Shown here: in pieces, positions 1 through 9,863 of the stretch
Layout: every line of letters begins with the position of its first letter
How positions within the stretch are numbered: position 1 is the stretch's first letter
From: Fistulifera solaris
Taxonomy: Eukaryota > Bacillariophyta > Bacillariophyceae > Naviculales > Stauroneidaceae
Length of the DNA stretch: 64,000 bases
Direction: 5' to 3'
Assembly (NCBI GenBank): GCA_030295235.1
Contig: AP026129.1
Coordinates: 186,001-250,000, forward strand
Translations under genes and position numbers: made by a program
Notes under the pieces: model-generated
Told to the model about the DNA's origin: nothing
Seen by the model: the letters and a program-made list of their open reading frames with translations, nothing else
The model's database searches: none

Positions 1-1131
1 TGTTTGGCAAACTGGTAGCGTACGAGGGTATTAGGTCTGGACCGTCATACAGGCTTCGCTGCATCGCGAAATCAAGCAATGAACGCCGTTCTGTCAGTAC
101 TCTAGCGATTTGTATGTTCTGTTGTTGGATCAGTTCTTGTTGCTGCAGAATATTGTGCCGAACTAGAAACTCGGAGAGAGATGGTTGATTGAACTGTGTA
201 TCAGTGACTATGAAGCTTGTTGGTTCAGTTCTGGCTGCATTGAACCCGCTTGCAAGAAAGTGTGTTGGTATTTCAATATTTTGGTTCGGTAAATTCAAGC
301 CATGCGTATTGAGGTCATTTGTTGCAGCAGTATTCACTTGTTGATTCCGGATAAAAAGTTCCGATGGGGTCAGTCCAGCGCTCTCAACTATTGGAAGATT
401 TCCACCTGGGGAAGAATCCTTGAGTCTAGTGTCTGAAGCAGAAGAGATGCCAGGTTTAGCATCTGCCTCTTGTTCCCTTGTCGTTTCGCACTCTTTCCCT
501 GGTGGTAATTTACGCTTTCTTACGCCTTTTATCTGTTCCATGAGCTCAGGCTTCCCGCGAAGGAAGAAGTCGTGATAGTACTTGTGCGTGCCAGGAGGCA
601 TGCTATCGTCTGCCACTCGTGAAAACCCGTGCCGTGTTAATCTACGGGCGAAACTATCGAACTTGGCACCCTGAAACTCTTTGTCCAAAACTTGCGATTG
701 AAAGTTCGTTGGGTAAATACATATAGCATTTCCTGCTTCGTTCCACCAAATGACATTCTGATTTTGAGGATTTTCAATGATATGATATACTTTCTCTGGG
801 AAAGTTCTCCCCGCTGCTCTTTTACGATGGCTCCCTTTCGCTCTTTGCAAAGTGCTGAGTGTCTCCTCTACGTGCGAGGCTTCACTTTTCCGAATTCTTG
901 AAGGCGGCTTGCTCTTTTGGAAGCGACGCTCTCCGTCAATAAACTTTTTGGAGGAGACCTTCTCCGCGACTTCTTGGAAAGATGTTGCTCTGAAAGGTCA
1001 GGCAGATTTAGAATCCGCGTAGAATCAACAGTCGACAGCTTGAGAGAGGGGAACCTACCATTTCGCGCTCCCTGTTCGTTATCATATCGTATACCAGATT
1101 CCATGTCCGGACTATATGATCTTCGTTCCAT
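1..1131 (-). CDS. Heat-shock-factor (HSF) type transcription factor, C-terminus cut by window edge
   Basis: A winged-helix HSF DNA-binding domain is readable on the minus strand from about 825 down to 540: FPEKVYHIIENPQN, then WWNEAGNAICIYP, FDSFARRLTRHGFSRV, GTHKYYHDFFLRGKPEL and a basic KGVRKRK end, which match the family's helix and wing order. The rest is Gln/Asn-containing low complexity (LQQQELIQQQN near 130). The first ATG is at 1131. The start-side frame (1131 to about 1070) and the HSF frame differ. A donor GTAGGT near 1061 and an acceptor TTTCAG near 992 suggest a small intron of about 65-70 bp, but the exact phase is unresolved. HSFs bind nGAAn arrays in the nucleus and are strongly expanded in diatoms. 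The gene continues beyond base 1, so its length is unknown. Confidence 0.85.
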
Positions 1132-2815
1132 TGGTTAGAAATAAGCAAACTAGGCAATGAATGCTTTTAAACTACTTGATAGGTGATGATTCTTGTTTCT
1201 CTTGTCGTCGCAACGAAAAGGAAGACGATTGTTCAGAGGTTAGATCCTCGCATAATTTCAGACAGAGTTTTTAGCAAGGAGGTACTTCTACCAGGGTATA
1301 AGCAGTACGTATTAGTGCAACTTTGCAAGATACATCAAACTGGTACATCGTTAAACTGTCAAATGGAATGACCGGGCTTAATGGTCATTGAAAATGAGTC
1401 ATGACTCATGACGAATGACGACCGAATTCAGACGATAAGGGCAATATTGTTACTTGTTTGTTAAATCTCGCCGATTAGCAAATAGTATAGAGCTTATTGT
1501 CTCTCTTTGTCTATTCTGAATCATCAGCGAATAACAATAAGCTTTTTTACGTTTTGATCCAATAACAAAAGATTTATTGCGCCAAAAGGCCTTATCCAAT
1601 ATCCGAGCCATACAAGAATTTAAAGAACTTCGCGGACCCGACTCGGGACTCCTCGGTCCTCGGCCCGTGCCCCGCATCCTCGACGTTAAGGTAAAAACGA
1701 TTCCAGGTTCCAGGTTCACGCCCGTTGACTGACTCAACTTGTAAAGTCGTTTCTTTTATTTTCACCTACTTTCTGTGACTAGCTACTGGCTACTGGCTAC
1801 TGGCTGACTCTGAAGACCAACTTACTGATCCTTCAATGGATCCTTCGCGCTTCGTTCGCGCTGACGACTCACCCATTTGTCATCTCTCATCTCATCCAGA
1901 TCTCGTCTACAGTAACGTCTGTCAAATGTTTAATGCAAAGTAACGAGTCTCGTTTCTCGTTTCTCGTCCATATTCTTTGTCCTTTGTCCTTCCTCCGCGA
2001 ACCGCGAAATGTTAGACATTTGACTTTTTGCCAAAATTGCATACCTGGTTTCTCTACTGCGCGCTGCTACTGTGACTGGCTTCGTAGGTGATTCGGCATG
2101 TAAAATTTGGCATCGTGGCACGTGTCAAGCTATGTGCAATACGGGGCATCTCAAACCTCGGATCTCGTCTCTGGGAACCCTGAAGTGGGAAGTAGGGCCA
2201 TGATCTTTTCTTTATTCCAGACACTTTTTGTCTCTAGCTTGGGAGTCGACGACCACAAGACAGTGAAAGAAAACTTGGGATGGTGTCGCGACAAATTGCT
2301 ATCCCATGGTGTTGTCGATCTAATCTTATCACATTACCTGGTAATGCAACGCTAAACGGTACAAGCAACTTGGTGGTAACGTAAAAGCTAGGCATTGACT
2401 ATTTACTTCTCCGAATCAGATGGCAGGACGTGGCTGACAAGGATTAGAGTTGATATCATCTCGTCGCTTTCCAAACATTCCGGGCTTATGGATTGTTATC
2501 AATAAAATTTGCAAGTGCAGAAGACGCTAAGGCAAACCATCATGTACCTGTTACCTGGTACTCTCTAAAACTGAGAATACTAATTCCAATTCGTGACTGT
2601 AATCGCGTCGTGAGACAATTCGCACAAATTTTTTCAAGACAAAAAATATTTTGCAACTTTTGATTGTGACTGTTGTCATTGCTTGGTTATTTCTACCTCA
2701 TCATTCGTCTACTCTCTTTATTATCATTCTTGCATCAAAGTAGCAGACCAACAGAAGAACGCGAGTAGCGCACCAACATTCAATCAACGTCGCACCCAAT
2801 ATTTATCACTAAAGT
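1132..2815. other. Intergenic, no convincing gene
   Basis: Only short unsupported reading frames occur here. Visible items are a perfect 16-bp palindrome at 1394-1409 made of two TGAGTCA-type bZIP half sites, and a (CTACTGG)n microrepeat near 1785-1808. The stretch probably holds the HSF promoter (left side) and the promoter of the dioxygenase-like gene (right side). Confidence 0.6.
1394..1409. promoter_or_regulatory. Perfect palindrome containing TGAGTCA/TGACTCA boxes
   Basis: ATGAGTCATGACTCAT is its own reverse complement and contains the AP-1/GCN4-like bZIP core twice. It lies about 265 bp upstream of the HSF start codon. A regulatory role is inferred from the motif only. Confidence 0.4.
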
Positions 2816-3910
2816 ATGGCTTTCAATATACGAACAAGTGCCCAGTTGTTGTTGTTGTTGTCTCTGATACACTTTTGCTCCGCTGTCTGGTGCGGCTTTG
2901 GGGCTTCAGCATTTCACAGACATTCCTACAAATATGAAATAGCTTCTCTGCAAAATAATCTACTTCGTGGTGGAGATCAAGACGATAGCACAGAACGAAA
3001 ATACGGACGAGTATCGCAAAACGAATACTTTTTGACACCCGATCAAATTGAAGCATTCCATAGAGATGGATGTATCACGTTAGAACACGTCTTGACTGAG
3101 GAAGAAGTAGAGCCATTATGTGCGATTTTTGATCGATTTGTCAATGGAGGTGTAGCCGTTCCGGGAAAAGACTTTTGTGACATGTCACAACCATTTGGAA
3201 CTCCTTATGATGAGTGGAATTTAGTCAATTGTATGCTTCCGTCACGGTACTTTCCGCCGCTGCAAAACAACATTTACGAGCGCATAACCAATCATATTGC
3301 AGCGCAGCTATTTCAAAGTCACAATCACACCATGGTCAAAGATTATGATCAGTTACTCAACAAACGACCCAATCGAACGGCAGCTGTGTTTGCGTGGCAC
3401 CAGGACATGGCCTACTGGCCCGGTGTCGAAGCATTGCACATGCATGTTAATACAACGGCGACTTGTACCTTCTCGTTAGCACTGGATGATTCGGACGAGG
3501 AGAATGGATGTCTCCGATATGTGGAGGGCTCCGGTGCTACCAAAACACTTCGCCCTCATCGTCCTGTCAATCAAAATCGAGAGAAAGGACATGCTCTCAT
3601 CACAGATGTCCGTGACGATGAACCGATACGACTCGCACCGGCTCGAAAAGGAAGTATCACGATTCATGATGAATATGTTGTCCATGGCTCCGGTGGTAAC
3701 AACAGTCCTCGTAGACAACGACGAACGTATGTTCTCGCATATCGAGCCCAAGAAATCGTGGAAGCCGAACGGAGGATTGGCTTTACTCATTCGCACAACG
3801 ATCAAGTTAATTGGGATACTTTCGAAGATGGTGCTTCGCATCGCAATCCGCAAAAAAACAAAGTAAGGTCTCAACAGAAAGTAGCTAAGTGGCAATTAGG
3901 TACATATTAG
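2816..3910 (+). CDS. Phytanoyl-CoA dioxygenase (PhyH) family protein, likely plastid- or secretory-targeted
   Basis: This 364-residue protein is uninterrupted. The N-terminus is a hydrophobic signal sequence (poly-Leu, LIHFCSAVWCGFG) followed by ASAFH, which resembles the ASAFAP motif that directs diatom proteins into the plastid. From about residue 70 it has the PhyH fold: YFLTPDQIEAFHRDGC at the start, the Fe(II)-binding HxD as WHQDMAYW near residue 200, and the distal histidine and 2-oxoglutarate-binding arginine in HDEYVVHGSGGN...RRTYVLAYR near 285-305. The family consists of Fe(II)/2-oxoglutarate hydroxylases acting on lipids and small molecules; the substrate here is unknown. ATG at 2816 is chosen because it gives the clean signal peptide. 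Its stop is 28 bp from the stop of the convergent purine gene. Confidence 0.85.
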   Translation: MAFNIRTSAQLLLLLSLIHFCSAVWCGFGASAFHRHSYKYEIASLQNNLLRGGDQDDSTERKYGRVSQNEYFLTPDQIEAFHRDGCITLEHVLTEEEVEPLCAIFDRFVNGGVAVPGKDFCDMSQPFGTPYDEWNLVNCMLPSRYFPPLQNNIYERITNHIAAQLFQSHNHTMVKDYDQLLNKRPNRTAAVFAWHQDMAYWPGVEALHMHVNTTATCTFSLALDDSDEENGCLRYVEGSGATKTLRPHRPVNQNREKGHALITDVRDDEPIRLAPARKGSITIHDEYVVHGSGGNNSPRRQRRTYVLAYRAQEIVEAERRIGFTHSHNDQVNWDTFEDGASHRNPQKNKVRSQQKVAKWQLGTY

Positions 3911-3938
3911 CTACAGTGGAAGGAAAGCCATGCATGTA

Positions 3939-5729
3939 TTAAACATTCACAGATTGATTCTTGTTATCCATTTGCTCCAAAAACGCATCGCTTCCCATTT
4001 CCACTAATTTCGTACTAGTTTCGTTGACTTTTTCCTTCATTTCCTTTTGGTATTTTTCCATATGCTGCAACAATGCCGGGCGGCTGGCTGCCAGCATACG
4101 AACGGCAAGCAAGCCGGCATTCATTGCGTTTCCAATCGCCACTGTAGCAACGGGAATACCGCGAGGCATTTGCACAATACTGTATAAGGAGTCCACGCCA
4201 CTCAATGTGGACGTCTTGACGGGAACGCCCACGACAGGAAGTGCCGTCATGGACGCCACCATGCCGGGTAGATGGGCAGCTCCGCCTGCCCCAGCAATTA
4301 TGACCTGAAGTCCCCGACGAGCGGCGGAGCGACTGTATTGCATCAACTTATCAGGCGTTCGGTGCGCCGACACAATATCGACTTCGTAAGGTACCTTAAA
4401 CTCTTTAAGAACTTGAATGGCGTCTTTCATAGTCGGCAAGTCACTATGAGATCCCATAATAACTCCAACCAAAGCCGGTTCCTTTGTCAATAGGGGTACA
4501 GGAAGCAACTCCATGGGAATTCGTTCAAGCGCGAGAAGCTTCTCGAGAGCGATATCGACCTGTGACTGCGAGTCCCCAATCACATTGATATGACCCATTT
4601 TGCGCCCGGAACGGCAGGCCGCCTTACCGTACCAGTGAACAGCAGCTCCAGCCATTTCCATGGCAGCATTGGAACTGGCGAGGGTCTCTTCCATGGACGA
4701 AGCCCCTAGCACATTGACCATGGCGGCGGCTGGCACCGTCATTTCGGTACTGCCCAGCGGCAAGCCACAAATCGCGCGGAGGTGATTTTCGAATTGATTA
4801 CAGACGCAAGCATCTTGCGTGTAATGGCCTGTGTTATGGGGACGGGGTGCTACTTCGTTCAACAAGACGTCATCACTGTTCGTAACAAACATTTCGACCC
4901 CAAAGACTCCACTCGCACCAGCTCCCAACGAATCAATAGCTTTTTGTGCCAATATTTCAGCTTTTTGCCGAACTTGAGCGGATATATTACGAGCCGGTAC
5001 GAGAACTACGCGGCATATTGAATCTTGCTGAATCGCATTGACCGCTGGGTATGATTTGGTCGTAACAAAAGAAACTTGTGGGTCACCAGCACGACTTGAT
5101 CGAACCACCATGACCGCAATTTCGCATTTAAATTCAATCCATCCTTCGGCGTACAAATCCAAAGCGGCGGATGCATCAATATTGGTAATTCCCAGTTGTT
5201 TCAATGCCTCTTCAATTGCTTCTTGTGTATTTTCTTTCAACACCGCGTTTCCTTTTCCATCGTATCCCCCACGACGTGATTTCAACATCAAGGGCAATCC
5301 CAATTCGACTGCCGCACTTTTTACAGCGGCAATGGATGGCGTTTCACGAAAGGGCGGTACAACAATGTCGTGATTGACAAAATGCTGTTTTTGTAAGAAC
5401 TTGTCGCGGATGATCCCGAGAACCCGGGCCGAAGGCTGCACATTACAACCGGAAGCTTCCAATTCGGCGAGTGCTTCGACGTTAACGTGTTCAATTTCAA
5501 CGGTCACAACGTCGGCGTTTCTCGCAATTTCTTGAATCTTTGCCGCGTCTTGCAACGATCCTTCGATGACGCGTGCGGTTGTTTGCGCAGCGGGGCTATT
5601 GAGGCCCAACGAATCCAAGAATGTCATTTCAATATTGAGACGAGGCGCCTCGAGATTCATCATGCGTCCCAATTGACCTCCTCCGACGCATGCGATGCGC
5701 AGTGGTTGATCTCCGACGATAAGTGACAT
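3939..5729 (-). CDS. ADE2: Phosphoribosylaminoimidazole carboxylase, PurK-PurE fusion (ADE2 type)
   Basis: This enzyme carboxylates aminoimidazole ribotide in de novo purine synthesis. The N-terminal two thirds is a PurK-type ATP-grasp N5-CAIR synthetase ([15 protein letters not shown] at the start, [11 protein letters not shown] for ATP binding, [14 protein letters not shown] near the end). The C-terminal third is PurE mutase ([37 protein letters not shown]). This order and a length near 600 residues match the fungal Ade2 and plant enzymes. The frame extends upstream to 5777, but ATG at 5729 ([12 protein letters not shown]) sits just before the PurK core and is preferred; the longer version would add 16 residues without an obvious targeting signal. 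No frame break is seen over 1.8 kb. It is divergent from the cytochrome b561 gene. Confidence 0.95.
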   Translation of the reverse strand: MSLIVGDQPLRIACVGGGQLGRMMNLEAPRLNIEMTFLDSLGLNSPAAQTTARVIEGSLQDAAKIQEIARNADVVTVEIEHVNVEALAELEASGCNVQPSARVLGIIRDKFLQKQHFVNHDIVVPPFRETPSIAAVKSAAVELGLPLMLKSRRGGYDGKGNAVLKENTQEAIEEALKQLGITNIDASAALDLYAEGWIEFKCEIAVMVVRSSRAGDPQVSFVTTKSYPAVNAIQQDSICRVVLVPARNISAQVRQKAEILAQKAIDSLGAGASGVFGVEMFVTNSDDVLLNEVAPRPHNTGHYTQDACVCNQFENHLRAICGLPLGSTEMTVPAAAMVNVLGASSMEETLASSNAAMEMAGAAVHWYGKAACRSGRKMGHINVIGDSQSQVDIALEKLLALERIPMELLPVPLLTKEPALVGVIMGSHSDLPTMKDAIQVLKEFKVPYEVDIVSAHRTPDKLMQYSRSAARRGLQVIIAGAGGAAHLPGMVASMTALPVVGVPVKTSTLSGVDSLYSIVQMPRGIPVATVAIGNAMNAGLLAVRMLAASRPALLQHMEKYQKEMKEKVNETSTKLVEMGSDAFLEQMDNKNQSVNV

Positions 5730-6193
5730 GATTACTACTGCAATGTCAAACACAGGAGAGAGATTGATTGAAACCAAGCCAGTGGATGCAACAATCGAGA
5801 AGAGTTTCGATCCGTTCGTCTTTTCTTGTGCGAGGATTTTTGCGGCTCATTTTGTTTTTGAATGGTGTTCAGATGAGACCCGACAGACGGCCACGTAAAG
5901 ACATGTCGTACCAACACTTTTAACTATCAAAGTCAAATTCAACACGTTTTGAGCTTTCGGGTGTAGGACAGACACAGGGAAGCACAAAGGCATGCTTTTG
6001 ATTTCAAGATCTTCACCCCTGTTCCTTTCGAACGAGAACTTGTTGTTTGTTATTGCTTATCGTGTTATTCCCTGACTTGTTTCATCAGCAAACGCAAGAG
6101 AAAGATTAGTTAATTCATCTCTTGTCAAAACAGCACTGTGTGTTTGTTTATTGGCTACTAGTTGATACTGAGAAAAGATCGCATAGATAAAAG
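5730..6193. promoter_or_regulatory. Divergent promoter region between ADE2-type gene and cytochrome b561
   Basis: A 464-bp head-to-head gap. I see no conserved promoter box that I can name with confidence. Confidence 0.4.
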
Positions 6194-6745
6194 ATGACTG
6201 CTCCTTCCATGGCCTACGCCATGGGCGCCCGCTGGTTTCACTGGATGACAGCGGTCCCACTAATTGGATGTGTCGGAACTGTCCTTAAAGCGCAACAGGC
6301 TCCGAAAGAAGAAAAAGGAAAATGGATGTTTCGTCACAAATCGCTCGGACTTCTCACGGGCATGATTGTTGCTCCTCGCGTGGCTTATCGTATCATGGGA
6401 AGATCCGGATACAATGTCATTGGACTACCGGGCACGTCTAGTACCGAAAGTGTTCTAGCGAAAGCAGGACACGCTTTCTTGTATGTCTTTATGACAGTCA
6501 TGCCGGCGACAGGCATCGCCATGGGACTCTACGGAGGCAAGGGGCTTCCCTTCTTCTGGACTACTTTTGCGGGCTTTGAGCAGACCAACGGAACAATTGC
6601 AAAGAACACCTTTCAAATTCACAAGCAATTGGGTGTGTATGGGAAGTATATGATCCCAGTGCATGCTGGAGCGGCGGTGATGCACGCAACCCGTGGGCAA
6701 GCCATCTTTGCTCGCATGAATCCCTTCCGTGCTGCTCGTGGATGA
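6194..6745 (+). CDS. Cytochrome b561, prokaryotic type
   Basis: This 183-residue, four-helix membrane protein resembles bacterial di-haem cytochrome b561 (CybB family). Candidate haem-ligating histidines are in ARWFHWMTA (helix 1), MFRHKSLG (helix 2), AGHAFLYVFM (helix 3) and the C-terminal pair in PVHAGAAVMH (helix 4). The GIAMGLYGGKGLPFF loop is also family-typical. Such proteins oxidise quinol or transfer electrons across membranes. In diatoms a mitochondrial or plastid location is possible, but no clear targeting peptide is visible. The ATG at 6194 is followed directly by the first helix. Confidence 0.85.
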   Translation: MTAPSMAYAMGARWFHWMTAVPLIGCVGTVLKAQQAPKEEKGKWMFRHKSLGLLTGMIVAPRVAYRIMGRSGYNVIGLPGTSSTESVLAKAGHAFLYVFMTVMPATGIAMGLYGGKGLPFFWTTFAGFEQTNGTIAKNTFQIHKQLGVYGKYMIPVHAGAAVMHATRGQAIFARMNPFRAARG

Positions 6746-6987
6746 AAAATATGCTTTGCTAGTGGTGGGTTGAAGTTTAGTGACTACTAATAATAATTGT
6801 ACTCCGTAATTATTTTGTGTTTAAGAACTGAAAAGGTTTTTTTCTTATTGATGACCCATTTACATCGCCTTTTTGTGAATTGAACTGCTCAACAACCGAA
6901 ACTATACACAGAACTTTCAGGAAGAGGTAATAAGAAATAATCAAAAATAATTAGCTAGAGTAATTAGTCTAGAGAGTAGCAGAAGTT

Positions 6988-7474
6988 TCAATTATCAATA
7001 CTCGATGTGTTACTTTTTTTAATTTGCATCAAGGCTTTATGTCGGTTCTCAAATGTATTAGCGGGTTTCGAATCATGTTTCGCTTGATAATATTCTTCGA
7101 TTCTCTCATCCATTCCTACAAGCTTCTGTTCAATCTTTTTGGCTCGTTCTTCTCGATTGCGCTGGTGTCGAGGCAGCTTCGGCGGTCGAATGGAGGGGGA
7201 AGCGACCTTTGCTGGTTCCCAACATTTCTAAATCCCAAGAGGGGTCCCAGCCGCCCTTATCAGCAACAAATTTTCCAAAGCTACCATTTTGTATCGCCTC
7301 TTTGCGTAAAGCAGCAGCTTTGCGTCGAGATACCATGGGAGGGATCCAAACTTTTTGTTCTCTACCATTCGAACCGAAGGTTTCAGGGCGTCCCCCTCCG
7401 TGTTGCGATAACTTTTTCAAAGCCGAAGGGAATCTCGTGGCGCTGGTCGAAAAGGATCTTGAGAACGAGTTCAT
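6988..7474 (-). CDS. Mitochondrial large-subunit ribosomal protein mL59-like (frame break at about 7195)
   Basis: The protein begins with a mitochondrial-type presequence (MNSFSRSFSTSATRF), followed by WIPPMVSRRKAAALRKEA, GGWDPSWD and, after a frame change, PPKLPRHQRNREERAKKIEQ and GMDERIEEYY. The order PP-x-SRRKAA-LRK, W-P-W-D, PPK-x-RN-E-AKKIE, M-ERI-YY fits the mitoribosomal mL59/YmL25 family. The two halves lie in different frames. The change falls at a five-C run (GGGGG at 7195-7199 on the plus strand), and one C fewer would make the frame continuous. The stop in the second frame is at 6988. It is tail-to-tail with the cytochrome b561 gene. The family call is from motif memory and is moderately sure. 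Confidence 0.6.
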
Positions 7475-8125
7475 TTTCTATTATAATAAAGGAGAAGAAA
7501 AAGGGGCGATCGAGAGACTAATAAATATACTGAATAATGAATAGGTTGCTACCAGACGTTACAGTGTTTGTGTTTGTTGTGATTATTTGTGATGCAACAT
7601 TGACGGCATCTCTAGCCTCTAGCTCTAAGTGTCACCAAGACGTACTGACGATCAGACGAAGTCTCTTTTCTCTTGCAAGGTTATTGCTTGGTTGGCTTGC
7701 TTGCTTTGCTTGATCATGGATCAGGTTTTCCCATATCAACCACGACTGATCCTCTGTCATGAAATAATGATATTTCGGATGAGCTGGTAATGGTACCGGT
7801 ACTCAGTACTCAGTGGCAAGGGGCAATCTACATTTCAGAAGTTACAGGAGGTCGGCTCGGCTCGTGCACCCTGGTCTACAAAAAACTATCGTCCATTGTC
7901 CATTTGCTCCTTTTCGAATTTCCACCCGGAAGAGCAGTTTTCCTAATTAGTAATGGAGCGCCGGCAGGGCGTGCTCCGTGCGGCAATCGCAAAAGTGGTC
8001 AACGAACATATCGCTCTTTCACTTTTCTGTCACATCAATAGCGTTGTTCTGTGAACCAACAAACTTGTCAGTTTTGCTTTTTGCTTGAAATAGACATACA
8101 ACCGCAATTTAAGATCAAATCTAAC
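7475..8125. other. Intergenic, divergent promoters of the mL59-like and silicanin-like genes
   Basis: No supported gene. It contains a GGTACCGGTACTCAGTACTC-like motif cluster near 7792. Confidence 0.5.
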
Positions 8126-9783
8126 ATGAGATTGAAGCTAGGAGTCATTCTTGGCTGCTTGGGTTTCACCTATGGTGGTTCTTTCGCGGAAGATGTCGTG
8201 CGTTCCTCCTTGAGAAATGGTAGAGCTCAACAACAGCAAATGGCTATCAAAAACGAACTTCTGGCTCGCGCTATCCCAATGACCAAATACAGGAAACTTC
8301 TGGAAGATCACGGTCTATCCATGCCTTCTCGAGAGTTGCAAGACCAAAACAATAATCAGCAATTGTACAGCTTCAGTGGGTATGCCATCAAATATGCCAC
8401 CTGTCAACCCGTTCAGTACTTCTCAGAAGATGTCATTCGCGCTGGAGAACACTCGCCGATGCTCACTCAAGATATCGTGGTTCTTCGATTGTGTCCTAGT
8501 AATGTTTGCTCTTCGAGCAGTCGGTACGGATGTCACTACAACTTTGCTGAATATGCTTTGACCTTATCCGACTATCTGGAGGTGATGTTGCAGTTCCGTG
8601 GCTATCAGAGAGAAAACGTATGCGCCTGGTGCGAGCAATGCGCCGCGGATGAATACAATTTGAATCAAAGTGGAAATAGACGTCGTTTGGAAGACAACGG
8701 AGTACAAGATAACGCTCAAGAAAACAACAACGCCGATCAGCAACAGGAACAAGCAAACCAAAACAATGAAGCAAACCAGGAGAATAATGCCAATCAAGAG
8801 AACTACGCTAACGCCGAGCAAGGAAACAACGATAATCAGGGAGGACAATAATGCGGAGCAAGCGAATAATGGAAACCAAAACAACAATGCCAATCAGGTC
8901 AACAATGAGAACCAGAGCGGAGCCGAGGGATGTGGCAAGTACTTCGATACGTACTGCACCGATTACGCGAGTGAATGTGTCAATAATAATCAAGACGGAG
9001 GAAACGAAGATTCTTCATATGTGGACTATGACTTGTATCTCGGATACCTCGGCTGTACTGAGGCAGCATACAACGGATACGGATATTACGTTCGCCCAAC
9101 ATGTGATGGAAAAGAGAAAACAATCAGGATGGCAGTCTATTATGACCAATACTGTTCCCGAACGGCGGAAGGAGTGAATATCAAAAGTCTGGGCTTAGGC
9201 TTCCATCAAAACGCTTTCCAAGAATTCTACTCGCCAGATTGCATTGATTGCTCCGAGAGTGTAAGTGTGTGAGACGAATCTCGTGTTGTGATAACATTTG
9301 TTTTGCTCACAAAATCTTATTCATAGCAATACCCTCCCTATTTTGACACCGGAAGTGCTTTTTGTAACAACTTACACTCCGCAAGTGCAAAATGCACCGG
9401 GGATTTGATGTATGACTTGTTTGATGGGGAAGCGGATCAATCATCCGAGTGCACATTCATCGAGGGCATACGTTTTGGAGCGTATGATTCTTCCGGTTCG
9501 CTCAGCACGTCTCACAGTAACAACGTTTGGAACGCGGAAGCTTCTAGAATGCAAAAACATTATGGTGGTCATCTCTCTTGGTATGGTGGTCTTTTTCATT
9601 ATTTATGCCTGTTATTTGCATCATGCAATGACAAACCTCTTGATCAAGTCTTTAAGTCATCGGGAATTACTTCCTGTTAGCCGACAGCAACGCCGTCGCC
9701 AAACAGGTGACAACAGTGTTGTAACTGGCAAACGTCGCCCAAGCGAGGATCTTGACGACGGCTTGTCCACTGGCTCGTTTTAA
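8126..9783 (+). CDS. Silicanin-like NQ-rich, cysteine-rich type I membrane protein (two frame breaks, one intron)
   Basis: The protein starts with a signal peptide (MRLKLGVILGCLGF). A propeptide follows, with an RxL site (SRELQ, near residue 72). Next come a first Cys-rich domain (ATCQ, MLTQDIVVLRLCPSNVC, GCHYNFAEY, CAWCEQCA), an Asn/Gln-rich linker of about 75 residues (8700-8930), a second Cys-rich domain (GCGKYFDTYCTDYASEC ... DCIDC, AFCNN, AKCTG, ECTF), a transmembrane helix (VVISLGMVVFFIIYACY) and a short basic tail. This layout matches silicanins, diatom silica-vesicle membrane proteins with an RxL pro-site, NQ-rich part, conserved Cys domain and C-terminal anchor. The frame changes at GGG 8839-8841 and at A5 9553-9557; one base fewer at each restores it. 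An intron, GTAAGTGTG...TTCATAG, runs from about 9260 to 9328. ATG 8126 begins the signal peptide. Confidence 0.7.
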
Positions 9784-9863
9784 ACAGATAGTGTTTGTAG
9801 TCGTGTATTTTCGAAAATTCCTAGTCAACATTACTCTAGCTACGCATATACTCATGCACTAAT

